In this document: piece after piece, positions 1 to 5,579 of the stretch
How the letters are laid out: each line of letters starts with the position of its first letter
Numbering within the stretch: position 1 is the stretch's first letter
Origin: Candidatus Segetimicrobium genomatis
GTDB taxonomy: Bacteria > Sysuimicrobiota > Sysuimicrobiia > Sysuimicrobiales > Segetimicrobiaceae
Direction of reading: 5' to 3'
Assembly (NCBI GenBank): GCA_005882445.1
Contig: VBAN01000404.1
Coordinates: forward strand, 1-5,579
DNA length: 5,579 bases
Notes under the pieces: generated by a model
What the model saw: only the letters and a program-made list of their open reading frames with translations
The model's database searches: none
What the model was told of the DNA's origin: nothing
Position numbers and translations under genes: made by a program

Positions 1-431
1 CGCTCTTCGTGAAGGTGGCCCCGGATCTTACCGAGGGGGAACTGGAGGAGATTGTCTCCGCCGTGGACGGCAGGGCGCACGGGCTCGTGGCCGCGAATAC
101 CACCGTCCGTCGGGATGGGCTGCGGAGCGCCGCCCGGGGCGAGGCCGGGGGCGTAAGCGGGCGGCCGCTGCGGGATCTCGCCACCCGGGTGATCCGCACC
201 TTGTGGCGGCTCACCCGCGGGAGAATGCCGATCATCGGCGTGGGGGGAATCTTCACCGCGGAGGACGCCTACGAAAAGATCAAGGCCGGCGCGGCGCTGG
301 TTGAATTGTACACCGGCTTCATCTATGGAGGACCCTGCACCCCCCGCCGAATCGCGGGGCGGCTGCGCGCCCTGCTGGCCCGGGATGGGGTTCAGTCGCC
401 GTCGCAGGCCGTCGGGGTAGAGGCTCGATAG
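1..431 (+). CDS. pyrD: Dihydroorotate dehydrogenase (quinone), class 2, C-terminal part
   Basis: This is the 3' end of a gene that begins before the window; the first complete in-frame codon is at position 3. The enzyme oxidises dihydroorotate to orotate with FMN, passing electrons to quinone at the membrane, in de novo pyrimidine synthesis. Visible family motifs, in order, are FVKVAPDL (FMN-contacting lysine strand), AANTT, GGVSGRPL, PIIGVGGI and GAALVELYTGFIYGGP. The last two form the FMN phosphate-binding end of the TIM barrel. The spacing and the GGVSGRPL and YTGFIYGGP motifs fit class 2 (PyrD) better than class 1. About 142 C-terminal residues are present, so roughly 60% of a typical ~350-residue protein is missing to the left, including the catalytic serine region. 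The frame ends with TAG at 429-431. The next gene follows in the same frame after 27 bases, so the two may be co-transcribed. Confidence 0.95.
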   Translation, partial: LFVKVAPDLTEGELEEIVSAVDGRAHGLVAANTTVRRDGLRSAARGEAGGVSGRPLRDLATRVIRTLWRLTRGRMPIIGVGGIFTAEDAYEKIKAGAALVELYTGFIYGGPCTPRRIAGRLRALLARDGVQSPSQAVGVEAR

Positions 432-446
432 GCCATGCGTCGGGAA

Positions 447-452
447 AAGGAG
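447..452 (+). promoter_or_regulatory. Ribosome binding site for the molybdenum hydroxylase gene
   Basis: AAGGAG lies 6 bases before the ATG at 459. It selects that codon over the in-frame ATG at 435, which sits 3 bases after the pyrD stop and has no purine-rich site at a suitable distance. Confidence 0.75.
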
Positions 453-458
453 AGCTCA

Positions 459-2783
459 ATGAGCGTTAACACTTTCCACTGGATCGGCCGCTCGATCAAG
501 CGCCGGGAGGACCCTCGGTTCCTCCGCGGCCAGGCGCAGTACGTCGATGACATCGTGCTGCCCGGGATGGCGTTCCTCGTGGTGGTGCGCAGCACACACG
601 GGCATGCCCGCCTGCGGAAGGTCGATGTGGAAGCCGCCCGCCGAGCGCCCGGCGTCGTCGCCGTCGTGACCGCGGAGGATCTGGCCGGCCGGGTCCACGC
701 CGTGCCCCCAAATCCGTTGAAAGATGCCCAGGTCGCCGCGGTCCCCCACCCCATCCTGGCCGCGGGGACGGTCCGGTACGTTGGGGAGCCGGTGGCGGCC
801 GTGCTCGGCGAGAGCCCCGCGGCGGCGGCCGATGCGGCGGCGCTCGTCGAGGTCGAGTATGAACCCCTCCAGGTCGTGTCCGACGCGCGGGCGGCCTTTG
901 CCGGCAACGTGCTTCTCCACGAAGCGCTGGGGAACAACGTGCTCGTGCGGATGACCCGAGGGCGCGGGGACGTCGATGCGTCGTTCAAGGCGGCCGCGCG
1001 TATAGTCAAGGGACGATTCCACATCCCCCGGGTCGTGCCCGCCCCCATGGAGCCCCGGGGCGCCGTCGCCGCCTACGACCGGGGCGCAGACCTGCTCACG
1101 CTGTGGTGCTCCGCCCAAGATCCCTACAGGCCCCGGGCGCAGTTGAGCCGCGCGCTCGGCCGGAGCGAGGACCGGATCCGGGTCGTGGTGCCCGATGTCG
1201 GCGGCGCATTCGGCAGCAAAGGCATCCTGGGGGCCGAGGCCGCGCTCGCCGCGTGGCTGGCCATCGAGCGCGGAAGGCCGGTCAAGTGGATCGAGCTCCG
1301 CCGTGAGAACTTTATCGCGTCGACGCAGGGGCGCGGGGCCGACGCCGACGTGGAGGTGGCCGTCCAGGCGGATGGCCGGCTCACAGGGCTGCGGGCGACC
1401 GTGATCGCAGACGTGGGGGCCTACCTCCACCCATCGACCCCTGGTCCGGTGTCCCGCGTGGCCGAGCTCATGACCGGCGTGTATGACATTCCGGCGGCCA
1501 GGGTGGACGCGGTCGGGGTCGCGACGAACAAGGTGCCCACCGCTCCTTACCGCGGCGCCGGACGCCCTGAAGCGGCCTACATCATCGAGCGCATGGTCGA
1601 CCTCGTTGCGGCCGAGTTGGGGCTTGACCCCGTGGCGGTGCGCCGCCGCAACCTGATCCCGCCGGACCGGTTTCCCTACCACTCCGCGGTCGGCTCGGTG
1701 TACGACTCCGGCGACTACGCCTCGGCCCTGGACAAAGCATGCGAGATCGTGGGCTACGGGCGGTGGCGGGAGGAACAGCGCCGGGCGCGGGCGAGCGGGC
1801 GGCTCGTGGGCATCGGGATCGCCGTGTACGTCGAGCCCGCGGGGGGCCAGTTATGGGAGAGCGCGGCCGTCTCGGTGACCCCTGACGGCCGGGTCATCGT
1901 ACGCACCGGATCGACCGCGCACGGACAGGGACACGACACCACCTTTGGGCAGATCGCCGCGGAGGCCTTCCAGGTCCCGCTGGATGCGGTAACGGTCGAA
2001 CAGGGCGATACCGCGCGCCTCGCCAAAGGCATTGGGACCTTTGGCAGCCGGTCGGTGGCTGTCGGCGGCTCGGCCGTGGTGGGGGAAATCGAAAAGATCA
2101 AGGTCAGGATGCGGGCGATCGCCGCGCATCTCCTGGAGGCGGCCGAGGGCGATATCCGGTGGGAGGACGGCCGCCTATTCGTGCGGGGCGCGCCGGGCCG
2201 GGCGCTGACCTTTGGGGAAGTCGCGGCCGCCGCCCACCGGCCGGAGCGCCTGCCTGCTGGGATGGAGGCGGGGCTCGAGGCGTCCGGGATCTTCTCGCTG
2301 CCGGACATGGTGTACCCTTTCGGGGCCTACGCCGCAGTCGTCGAGGTCGAGCGCGAGACCGGAGAGGTGCGGTTCCTCGAGTTTGCGGCGGTGGATGACG
2401 CAGGCCGCATCATCAACCCTCTCCTCGCCGAGGGTCAGGTGATCGGGGCGATCGTGCAGGGGCTCGGCCAGGCGCTCGTGGAGGAGGCCGCGTACGATGA
2501 AGCCGGGCAATTGCTCACCGGCACATTTTCGGACTAGGCGCTCCTCGATGCGATCCAGGCGCCCAAGGTGACCGCCGAGTTTACCGAGACGCGCTCTCCA
2601 TATAATCCGCTCGGGGCCAAGGGGGTCGCCGAGGCCGGGACCGTCGGCGCGCCGCCCGCGGTGGCCAACGCCGTCATGGACGCCCTCGCCCCGCTGGGTG
2701 TCCGGAACGTCGATCTGCCGCTCACCGCCGAGAAGCTCTGGCGGCTCATGGAGGCCGCCCGTCCGTCCAAGTCCCCCTCGTGA
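459..2783 (+). CDS. Xanthine dehydrogenase-family molybdopterin-binding large subunit, interrupted by an in-frame amber stop (possible pseudogene)
   Basis: This is the catalytic large subunit of a molybdenum hydroxylase (xanthine dehydrogenase / aldehyde oxidase / CoxL superfamily). Such enzymes hydroxylate or oxidise a substrate at a molybdopterin centre, with electrons leaving through separate FeS and FAD subunits. From ATG 459 the frame gives 774 codons before the TGA at 2781-2783, a normal family length. The N-terminal hammerhead domain is about residues 20-137, followed by two Moco-binding domains (roughly 160-395 and 415-735). Motifs seen are GGAFGSKG (248-255), APYRGAGR (362-369), HGQGHDT (488-494), GTFGSRS (526-532) and GVAEAGT with the expected catalytic Glu at 725. 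The active-site loop is of the YRGAGR type, not the AYxCSFR type of true CO dehydrogenase, so CO is unlikely as substrate; the real one cannot be told. Codon 693 is TAG. Without readthrough the product ends at residue 692 and lacks the catalytic Glu. The start at 459 is set by AAGGAG; ATG 435 is the alternative. No FAD or 2Fe-2S subunit gene is in the window. Confidence 0.88.
2535..2537 (+). other. In-frame amber codon inside the molybdenum hydroxylase gene
   Basis: The TAG sits in the context GAC-TAG-GCG-CTC, where family members usually read Asp-Tyr-Ala-Leu, so a single change of TAC or TAT to TAG would explain it. The frame is open for another 81 codons afterwards, and their translation (PYNPLGAKGVAEAGTVGAPP and onward) is plainly the conserved family C-terminus. 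The family comparison is from memory; the stop and the continuing frame are read directly. Confidence 0.92.
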
Positions 2784-2787
2784 GTCC

Positions 2788-2801
2788 GCCCTCAGGAGGG
2801 C
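2788..2801 (+). terminator. Weak hairpin just after the molybdenum hydroxylase gene
   Basis: GCCCTCAGGAGGGC can fold into a 5-bp stem (GCCCT/AGGGC) with a CAGG loop, 4 bases after the stop codon. There is no T-run after it, only GGGTTTG some bases later, so an intrinsic terminator role is uncertain. Confidence 0.25.
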
Positions 2802-2837
2802 CGGCGGGTTTGCGCGGAGAAGAGCAGTATACCTTGG

Positions 2838-2875
2838 CATGACCCGGGGAGGGGCTCGCAAGACCCCGGGGCATG
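2838..2875 (+). repeat. Intergenic imperfect inverted repeat
   Basis: CATGACCCGGGG (2838-2849) and CCCCGGGGCATG (2864-2875) pair at 11 of 12 positions around a 14-base loop. The hairpin is GC-rich and lies between the molybdenum hydroxylase gene and the membrane protein gene. No T-run follows, so it could be a factor-dependent termination or RNA-stabilising structure, or have no function. Confidence 0.4.
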
Positions 2876-2888
2876 GAAATTCCGCGTC

Positions 2889-2938
2889 TGGAGTCCGGGT
2901 GGGAAGGGAATAAAGATGCAAGAGATGAGCGGACTCCA
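2889..2938 (+). repeat. Perfect 9-bp inverted repeat in the leader of the membrane protein gene
   Basis: TGGAGTCCG (2889-2897) and CGGACTCCA (2930-2938) are exact reverse complements separated by 32 purine-rich bases. The loop contains GGAAGGGA and an in-frame ATG at 2916, which is an alternative start for the following gene. The repeat could form an mRNA leader hairpin or be a spaced operator; function is not shown. Confidence 0.4.
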
Positions 2939-2970
2939 CCGTCGTGGCAGTCGCTATCACATTACAGCCG

Positions 2971-2976
2971 GGGAGG
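2971..2976 (+). promoter_or_regulatory. Ribosome binding site for the small membrane protein
   Basis: GGGAGG lies 8 bases before ATG 2985 and only 2 bases before ATG 2979. It therefore favours 2985 as the start. The upstream ATG at 2916 has the weaker site GGAAGGGA 6 bases ahead and remains possible. Confidence 0.6.
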
Positions 2977-2984
2977 ATATGTCC

Positions 2985-3422
2985 ATGCCGGTAGACACTC
3001 GCATCGATCAATCACCGTACCAGGAGATGGACTCCGAGGGTCCGATGAACCAACGGGTCACGATCGTCCCGGTCCCGCGTATTATCGAGATGTACAACGT
3101 GAGCGAGCGGGAGCTGGAACAGATCGGGCAGGCCTCCACGGCGTTTGCCATGCACCTGGTCTTCTTCGGGATCACCTTCGGGGCTTCGATGGCCTTCCTC
3201 ATGTCGCTGTTGACCGCGGAGCTGACCAACCGGCAGCTCGCCCTCGTCTGGGCGCTCTTCGTCCTGGTCCTCGCCACCGTCTACTTCGGCGTCCAGGTCT
3301 ACCGCAGCTACCACGATGGGCGGAAAGGCGTCCGCGCGATAAAGAACGAGAGCAAGAAAACGCAGGCGGGAGTGAGCGGTCGGGCCGCCGCCGGCGCGTC
3401 TCAGGCAGGCCCCGGCCGCTAA
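2985..3422 (+). CDS. Small two-helix membrane protein, function unknown
   Basis: I do not recognise a named family. From ATG 2985 the product has 145 residues. A polar N-terminus of about 50 residues includes an acidic, likely helical part around ERELEQIG (41-48). Two hydrophobic segments follow at about 53-75 (FAMHLVFFGITFGASMAFLM and on) and 86-106 (ALVWALFVLVLATVYFGVQV). A short loop, TAELTNRQ, separates them. The tail is basic and then Ala/Gly/Ser-rich, and probably disordered. Such a helical hairpin would place both ends on the same side of the inner membrane; the Arg/Lys-rich tail (RSYHDGRKGVRAIK, 107-120) suggests the cytoplasm by the positive-inside rule. No signal peptidase site or catalytic motif is seen. 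Alternative starts are 2916 (168 residues), 2979 and 3045. Codon use is GC-rich at third positions and the frame ends with TAA. The inverted repeats upstream suggest its own transcript, separate from the molybdenum hydroxylase gene. Confidence 0.75.
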   Translation: MPVDTRIDQSPYQEMDSEGPMNQRVTIVPVPRIIEMYNVSERELEQIGQASTAFAMHLVFFGITFGASMAFLMSLLTAELTNRQLALVWALFVLVLATVYFGVQVYRSYHDGRKGVRAIKNESKKTQAGVSGRAAAGASQAGPGR

Positions 3423-3447
3423 GCGCAGACCCAGATTCGTCCGCATC

Positions 3448-3474
3448 CTGCCTCCCGGCGCCCCCGGGGGGCAG
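3448..3474. terminator. Hairpin between convergent genes, probable terminator
   Basis: CTGCCTCCCGG (3448-3458) pairs with CCGGGGGGCAG (3464-3474) over 11 positions, with one G-T (G-U) pair, around a 5-base loop. It lies 25 bases after the TAA of the + strand membrane protein gene and 5 bases beyond the TAA of the - strand selenoprotein gene. On the + strand TTGCGTT follows, a poor T-run; on the - strand none follows. The position between two convergent stops is the main argument. Confidence 0.6.
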
Positions 3475-3479
3475 TTGCG

Positions 3480-4007
3480 TTAGTCCGGGCCTCCCGTGAG
3501 GCCTCGAAGCACAGCCGCGAGGGCCTGGTCGGCCAGAGCCTGGATCTCCGCGTCGGTCCGGTCCTGAATCGGGTGGGCCACAAAGACGCGGGCCGGATCC
3601 GCGCCGAGCGCCCGCGCCTGCGCCTCCGCGGCCTCCACAAACTCACTTGACGCCACCAGGACGCCGGGGACCCCGCGGGCCTCGAGATCGACGATGTCGT
3701 GCACACTGCACGACGTGCAGGACCCTCAGTCGGCGAGCGCCTCGACCACCACATCACACTTGACGCTGATCTCATAGCGCAGGTCGGCCGGAGCGACCTT
3801 CGCAAAGGTTGGCTTGCGGAATCGCTCCACCCGCACCCCCCGGCCGGTGAGCAGGACGGCCAGGCGATCGAGGAAGACATCCCCGCGAGGCTTGGAGATG
3901 TCGAGCAGGCCCACGGTCACCCCCGCCAGGCGTGACGGCCGAGGCGCCCGCGCGCGGGGCTGCGGAGCGCGTTCGTTCGTCGGATCGAGCAGGATCTGAT
4001 CGGTCAC
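3480..4007 (-). CDS. UGSC-family selenoprotein with TGA-encoded selenocysteine at residue 94
   Basis: Reading through the TGA at 3728-3726 joins two ORFs in the same frame into one 175-residue protein. Its centre reads VVVEALAD-U-GSCTSCSVHD, the U/C-G-S-C signature that names the family NCBI calls UGSC family (seleno)protein (name from memory). Sec94, Cys97 and Cys100 form a compact U-x-x-C-x-x-C redox-type cluster; Cys84 lies nearby. The N-terminal ~28 residues are Pro/Arg-rich. The fold then runs GVTVGLLDISKP (29-40), RKPTFAK (64-70), the Sec motif, LEARGVPGVLVASSEF (108-123) and VFVAHPI (141-147), consistent with an alpha/beta domain. No signal peptide or membrane segment is seen, so it is probably cytoplasmic. 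The biochemical role is unknown; a selenol-based redox or reductase function is inferred. The GTG start at 4007 overlaps the upstream stop (GTGA) and has GGGAGGTG in front, which indicates translational coupling. The frame stays open upstream to 4139, but only inside the neighbouring gene. It ends with TAA. Confidence 0.88.
3696..3714 (-). promoter_or_regulatory. Candidate bacterial SECIS hairpin
   Basis: In the mRNA, GUCGUGCA pairs perfectly with UGCACGAC (8 bp) around a GUG loop, or 7 bp around AGUGU. The stem begins 11 nt after the UGA. The loop starts about 20 nt after the UGA and has G at its first or second position. This agrees with the general bacterial SECIS pattern and with the 11-nt spacing known for E. 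coli fdhF. The bulged U of fdhF is not evident. A competing 6-bp hairpin (CUGCAC/GUGCAG, 3706-3720) overlaps it. Confidence 0.65.
3726..3728 (-). other. Selenocysteine (TGA) codon
   Basis: On the - strand the codons run GCC-GAC-TGA-GGG-TCC-TGC, giving A-D-U-G-S-C. Conserved family sequence continues on both sides in the same frame. This is the expected Sec/Cys position of the UGSC motif, so TGA here is very likely decoded as Sec and not as a stop. Confidence 0.85.
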
Positions 4008-5443
4008 ACAATCACCTCCCGGGTCACCGGACGGCTCCCCGCCGCCCCGTTCTTCCAGCTGCCGATGATCGCCGAGAACAGGCCGGCGGATCCGCCGGCG
4101 TGCACGAACAGCAGCCCCTCGGGCAGAAACTTCGGCCACGAGCCCCGGGCGAATGCTTCAGGCATCCCTTCGGCGCATCCACCGGCCCCGCGCACGATCT
4201 CCGCCCCCGGCAGGGTGAGCAGGCGCACGAGCTCCTCCCGCAGCCGCGCCTTCGACCAGCCGGCCTCGCGAAAGACGCGGGCATGCTCCGGGGACACCAC
4301 GACGAGCGCGTCATAGTCTCGGACCAGTTTGGGATGAGCGACCGTCCGCAGGCACCCGGCCAGGGAGCGAGCCAGGGACTCGGGGGACCGCGAGAGCTGA
4401 TCGAACACCCCCCGGGACCCTTCACCGGCAAACAGCGTCACGGCCGAGGTGCCGGATCTGAGGCCCCGTTCGACGGCCAGGGGTTCCCAGGGCGACCGCT
4501 CCTCGTCTTCGGCAAAGCAGAAGGTGTACTTCCCCGGATTGCCGAGCGTGGCCCGGTCCACCCCTCCGGGCCGGCCTCCGCCGACGTTGCGGATGACCAG
4601 CTGGAGGGCCCGCCCGATGGCGGCGTTCGCGCGATTGCCCTGGCCGAGCGCGTTCACCCCGGAGTTCATGCCGATCGCGCTGGCGATCGGGCCGTTCACG
4701 ACGACGACCGGGCCGACAAAGTAGGTGGTGGCAAGAATCCCGTGGATGTTGAACTCGTCGGTGCAGGCGGCCTCGACCGCGGCGAGAACCACCGGGAGAT
4801 ACTCGGGACGGCATCCGGCCATCACCGCGTTGATGGCCACTTTTTCCACGGTGCACTCAGCGTAGTCGGGGGGGACGACCGCCACGACCTCGGCGGGAGC
4901 GCGGCGCGTCCCCTCGAGCATTCTGAGGACGCGTTCGGGCGTCGGCGGCACGACCGGAAGCCCGTCGCTCCCGCCGCGCTCGAAGCAGGCCTCGACCGGG
5001 TCCTCAAGCGCGCCGATGGCGACGCGCCTGGACCGCAGCCTGGCATCGCCCGATCGGGCCGCCAGCGTCTCGGCGATGCCCGGCTCCAGGGTCCGGGAGC
5101 CGCAGCCGGGCCGGTAATCCGGCAGTCCACCGCCGAGGCCCGTAAATGCCGCCAGATCCTCCCACTTGTCCCGGCGCCATCCTTCGGTGCGCCCGACCAC
5201 CGCGCCGCCGGTGACGCGGAGGAGGGTCGGCACCGTCTCGATGTCGAGCTGGAGTGAGATCTCGAGCCCGGTGTCGTCGACGACGGGGAGCCCGGGCGGG
5301 AACGCCGGATCATCCTGCGAGTAGATGGTCAGCGGCAGGCCGGCCGCCGCCAGTTCGTTCAGCACCGGAACGACCAGCTGACAGGTGGGACAATCGCGTT
5401 TCACAATCGCCACGAGACCTTCGGGCAGTCGTCCGCCGTTCAC
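4004..5443 (-). CDS. Thioredoxin-like domain fused to a conserved domain of unknown function, partner of the UGSC selenoprotein
   Basis: The product has 479 residues. Residues ~9-105 form a small thioredoxin/glutaredoxin-like domain: strand LVAIVKRDCPTC with CPTC at 18-21, a second strand LPLTIYSQDD (36-45), and TVPTLLRV (70-77), whose Pro72 is the cis-proline expected in this fold. After a linker containing CGSRTLEPGIA (114-124) comes a large domain from about 150 to the end. It contains DGLPVVPPTPERV (160-172), TVEKVAINAVMAGCRPEYLP (198-217), VVVVNGPI (246-253), GMNSGVNALGQGNRANAAIG (258-277), GNPGKYTFCFAEDEE (301-315), SPWEPLAVERG (317-327) and GGSAGLFSAIIGSW (450-463). I recall this block from conserved hypothetical proteins often found with UGSC proteins; its reaction is not known to me. 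No signal peptide is seen. The GTG start at 5443 has GGAGGG 9 bases ahead. The TGA stop overlaps the GTG of the selenoprotein gene by 4 bases, so the two are co-translated. A role as dedicated reductant or partner of the Sec protein is inference. Confidence 0.85.
   Translation of the reverse strand: MNGGRLPEGLVAIVKRDCPTCQLVVPVLNELAAAGLPLTIYSQDDPAFPPGLPVVDDTGLEISLQLDIETVPTLLRVTGGAVVGRTEGWRRDKWEDLAAFTGLGGGLPDYRPGCGSRTLEPGIAETLAARSGDARLRSRRVAIGALEDPVEACFERGGSDGLPVVPPTPERVLRMLEGTRRAPAEVVAVVPPDYAECTVEKVAINAVMAGCRPEYLPVVLAAVEAACTDEFNIHGILATTYFVGPVVVVNGPIASAIGMNSGVNALGQGNRANAAIGRALQLVIRNVGGGRPGGVDRATLGNPGKYTFCFAEDEERSPWEPLAVERGLRSGTSAVTLFAGEGSRGVFDQLSRSPESLARSLAGCLRTVAHPKLVRDYDALVVVSPEHARVFREAGWSKARLREELVRLLTLPGAEIVRGAGGCAEGMPEAFARGSWPKFLPEGLLFVHAGGSAGLFSAIIGSWKNGAAGSRPVTREVIV
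4013..4020 (-). promoter_or_regulatory. Ribosome binding site of the UGSC selenoprotein gene
   Basis: GGGAGGTG on the - strand leaves 5 bases to the GTG at 4007 (7 from the GGAGG core). It lies inside the last codons of the upstream gene and decides the start in favour of 4007. Confidence 0.8.
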
Positions 5444-5452
5444 GACACAGAT

Positions 5453-5458
5453 CCCTCC
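5453..5458 (-). promoter_or_regulatory. Ribosome binding site of the thioredoxin-fusion gene
   Basis: GGAGGG on the - strand lies 9 bases before the GTG at 5443. It supports that start, which also places the thioredoxin strand directly after a short 8-residue lead. Confidence 0.65.
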
Positions 5459-5532
5459 ACGCGCGCGACCTCAGGATGGGTTCGCCGCCGTCCCCGCTCC
5501 GCCTGTCCAACATGGGGGGACGCTGAGAGAGG

Positions 5533-5548
5533 TCAAGATATTTCTTGA
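5533..5548. promoter_or_regulatory. Second palindrome overlapping the -35 box
   Basis: TCAAGATATTTCTTGA has perfect 6-base arms (TCAAGA/TCTTGA) around TATT and overlaps the first four bases of TTGACA. It could be a second operator for the rightward promoter, or act on the divergent - strand operon. Confidence 0.4.
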
Positions 5549-5572
5549 CACATTCCCATATAGGAATATAAT
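5545..5572 (+). promoter_or_regulatory. Perfect consensus sigma-70-type promoter reading out of the window
   Basis: TTGACA (5545-5550) and TATAAT (5567-5572) match both consensus boxes exactly and are separated by 16 bases. The surrounding 49 bases are about one-third GC in an otherwise GC-rich region. It points rightward, so its gene lies beyond the window and is divergent from the thioredoxin-fusion operon. Confidence 0.75.
5552..5567. promoter_or_regulatory. Palindromic operator candidate between -35 and -10
   Basis: ATTCCCATATAGGAAT has ATTCC/GGAAT arms and 7 of 8 symmetric positions. It fills the spacer and touches the first T of the -10 box, so a bound dimer would block RNA polymerase. 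The arms resemble sites of small dimeric repressors such as the Rrf2 type, but the family cannot be assigned. Confidence 0.5.
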
Positions 5573-5579
5573 ATGAACG

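Noticed and set aside
429..437. Genome-wide reading of TAG as an amino acid, which would fuse pyrD to the molybdenum hydroxylase in one frame
   Set aside because: PyrD ends at a normal C-terminal length at TAG and the next gene has its own SD and ATG, so TAG works as a stop here.
456..1682. A 408-codon - strand open frame opposite the molybdenum hydroxylase gene
   Set aside because: It is antisense to conserved family motifs and its translation is His-, Gly- and Arg-rich with no recognisable domain; typical GC-rich shadow.
2810..2833. Promoter-like TTGCGC ... TATACC upstream of the membrane protein gene
   Set aside because: The spacer is only 12 bases, too short for a sigma-70-type promoter, and the boxes are weak.
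2873..3499. A 208-codon + strand frame overlapping the membrane protein gene
   Set aside because: It is in a different frame, has no plausible domain, and runs across the intergenic hairpin. The overlapping frame has two clear membrane segments and a strong SD.
4008..4139. Extended start of the UGSC gene at 4139
   Set aside because: It would overlap the upstream gene by more than 130 bases with a low-complexity Arg-rich extension. The GTG at 4007 has a strong SD and the standard 4-base overlap.
3932..5257. A 441-codon + strand open frame opposite the thioredoxin-fusion gene
   Set aside because: It is the mirror of a GC-rich coding strand. Its translation is low-complexity and rich in Arg, Gly, Pro and Asp with no domain motif, while the opposite strand has clear motifs, SD sites and a coupled neighbour.
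5573..5579. ATG just after the consensus -10 box as a gene start
   Set aside because: It would lie upstream of or at the expected transcription start and has no SD; the true start should be beyond the window.

Overview
The window is GC-rich (well above 60% by eye) bacterial DNA with closely packed genes, purine-rich Shine-Dalgarno (SD) sites and several GTG starts. The lineage cannot be fixed from the sequence. A GC-rich soil, sediment or uncultured phylum, such as Rokubacteria, Sysuimicrobia or Chloroflexota relatives, would fit. A selenocysteine codon implies a host with Sec-decoding machinery, which is not in this window.

Left part, + strand (1-3422). The 3' end of a class 2 dihydroorotate dehydrogenase gene (pyrD) is followed 27 bases later by the large molybdopterin subunit of a xanthine dehydrogenase/aldehyde oxidase-type molybdenum hydroxylase (459-2783). 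That gene carries an in-frame amber codon at 2535-2537. The frame stays open to 2783 and encodes the rest of the family domain, including the expected catalytic glutamate, so a protein ending at the amber codon would lack its active-site base. A 201-base intergenic stretch with three inverted repeats follows, then a small two-helix membrane protein of unknown function (2985-3422).

Middle (3423-3479). A strong GC hairpin lies between the convergent gene ends and probably serves as a terminator for one or both.

Right part, - strand (5443 down to 3480). Two genes form a tight operon with a 4-base GTGA overlap. The first encodes a 479-residue protein with an N-terminal thioredoxin-like domain (CPTC) and a long C-terminal domain from a conserved family of unknown function. 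The second encodes a 175-residue protein of the UGSC family. Ordinary gene calling would split it in two, because the first residue of its U-G-S-C motif is encoded by TGA (3726-3728). A perfect 8-bp hairpin starts 11 nt after that codon, where a bacterial SECIS is expected. This redox pair is the most interesting content of the window.

Right edge (5444-5579). An abrupt AT-rich patch carries a perfect consensus sigma-70-type promoter reading rightward out of the window. One palindrome lies between the -35 and -10 boxes and another overlaps the -35 box, which suggests a tightly regulated gene beyond the edge.
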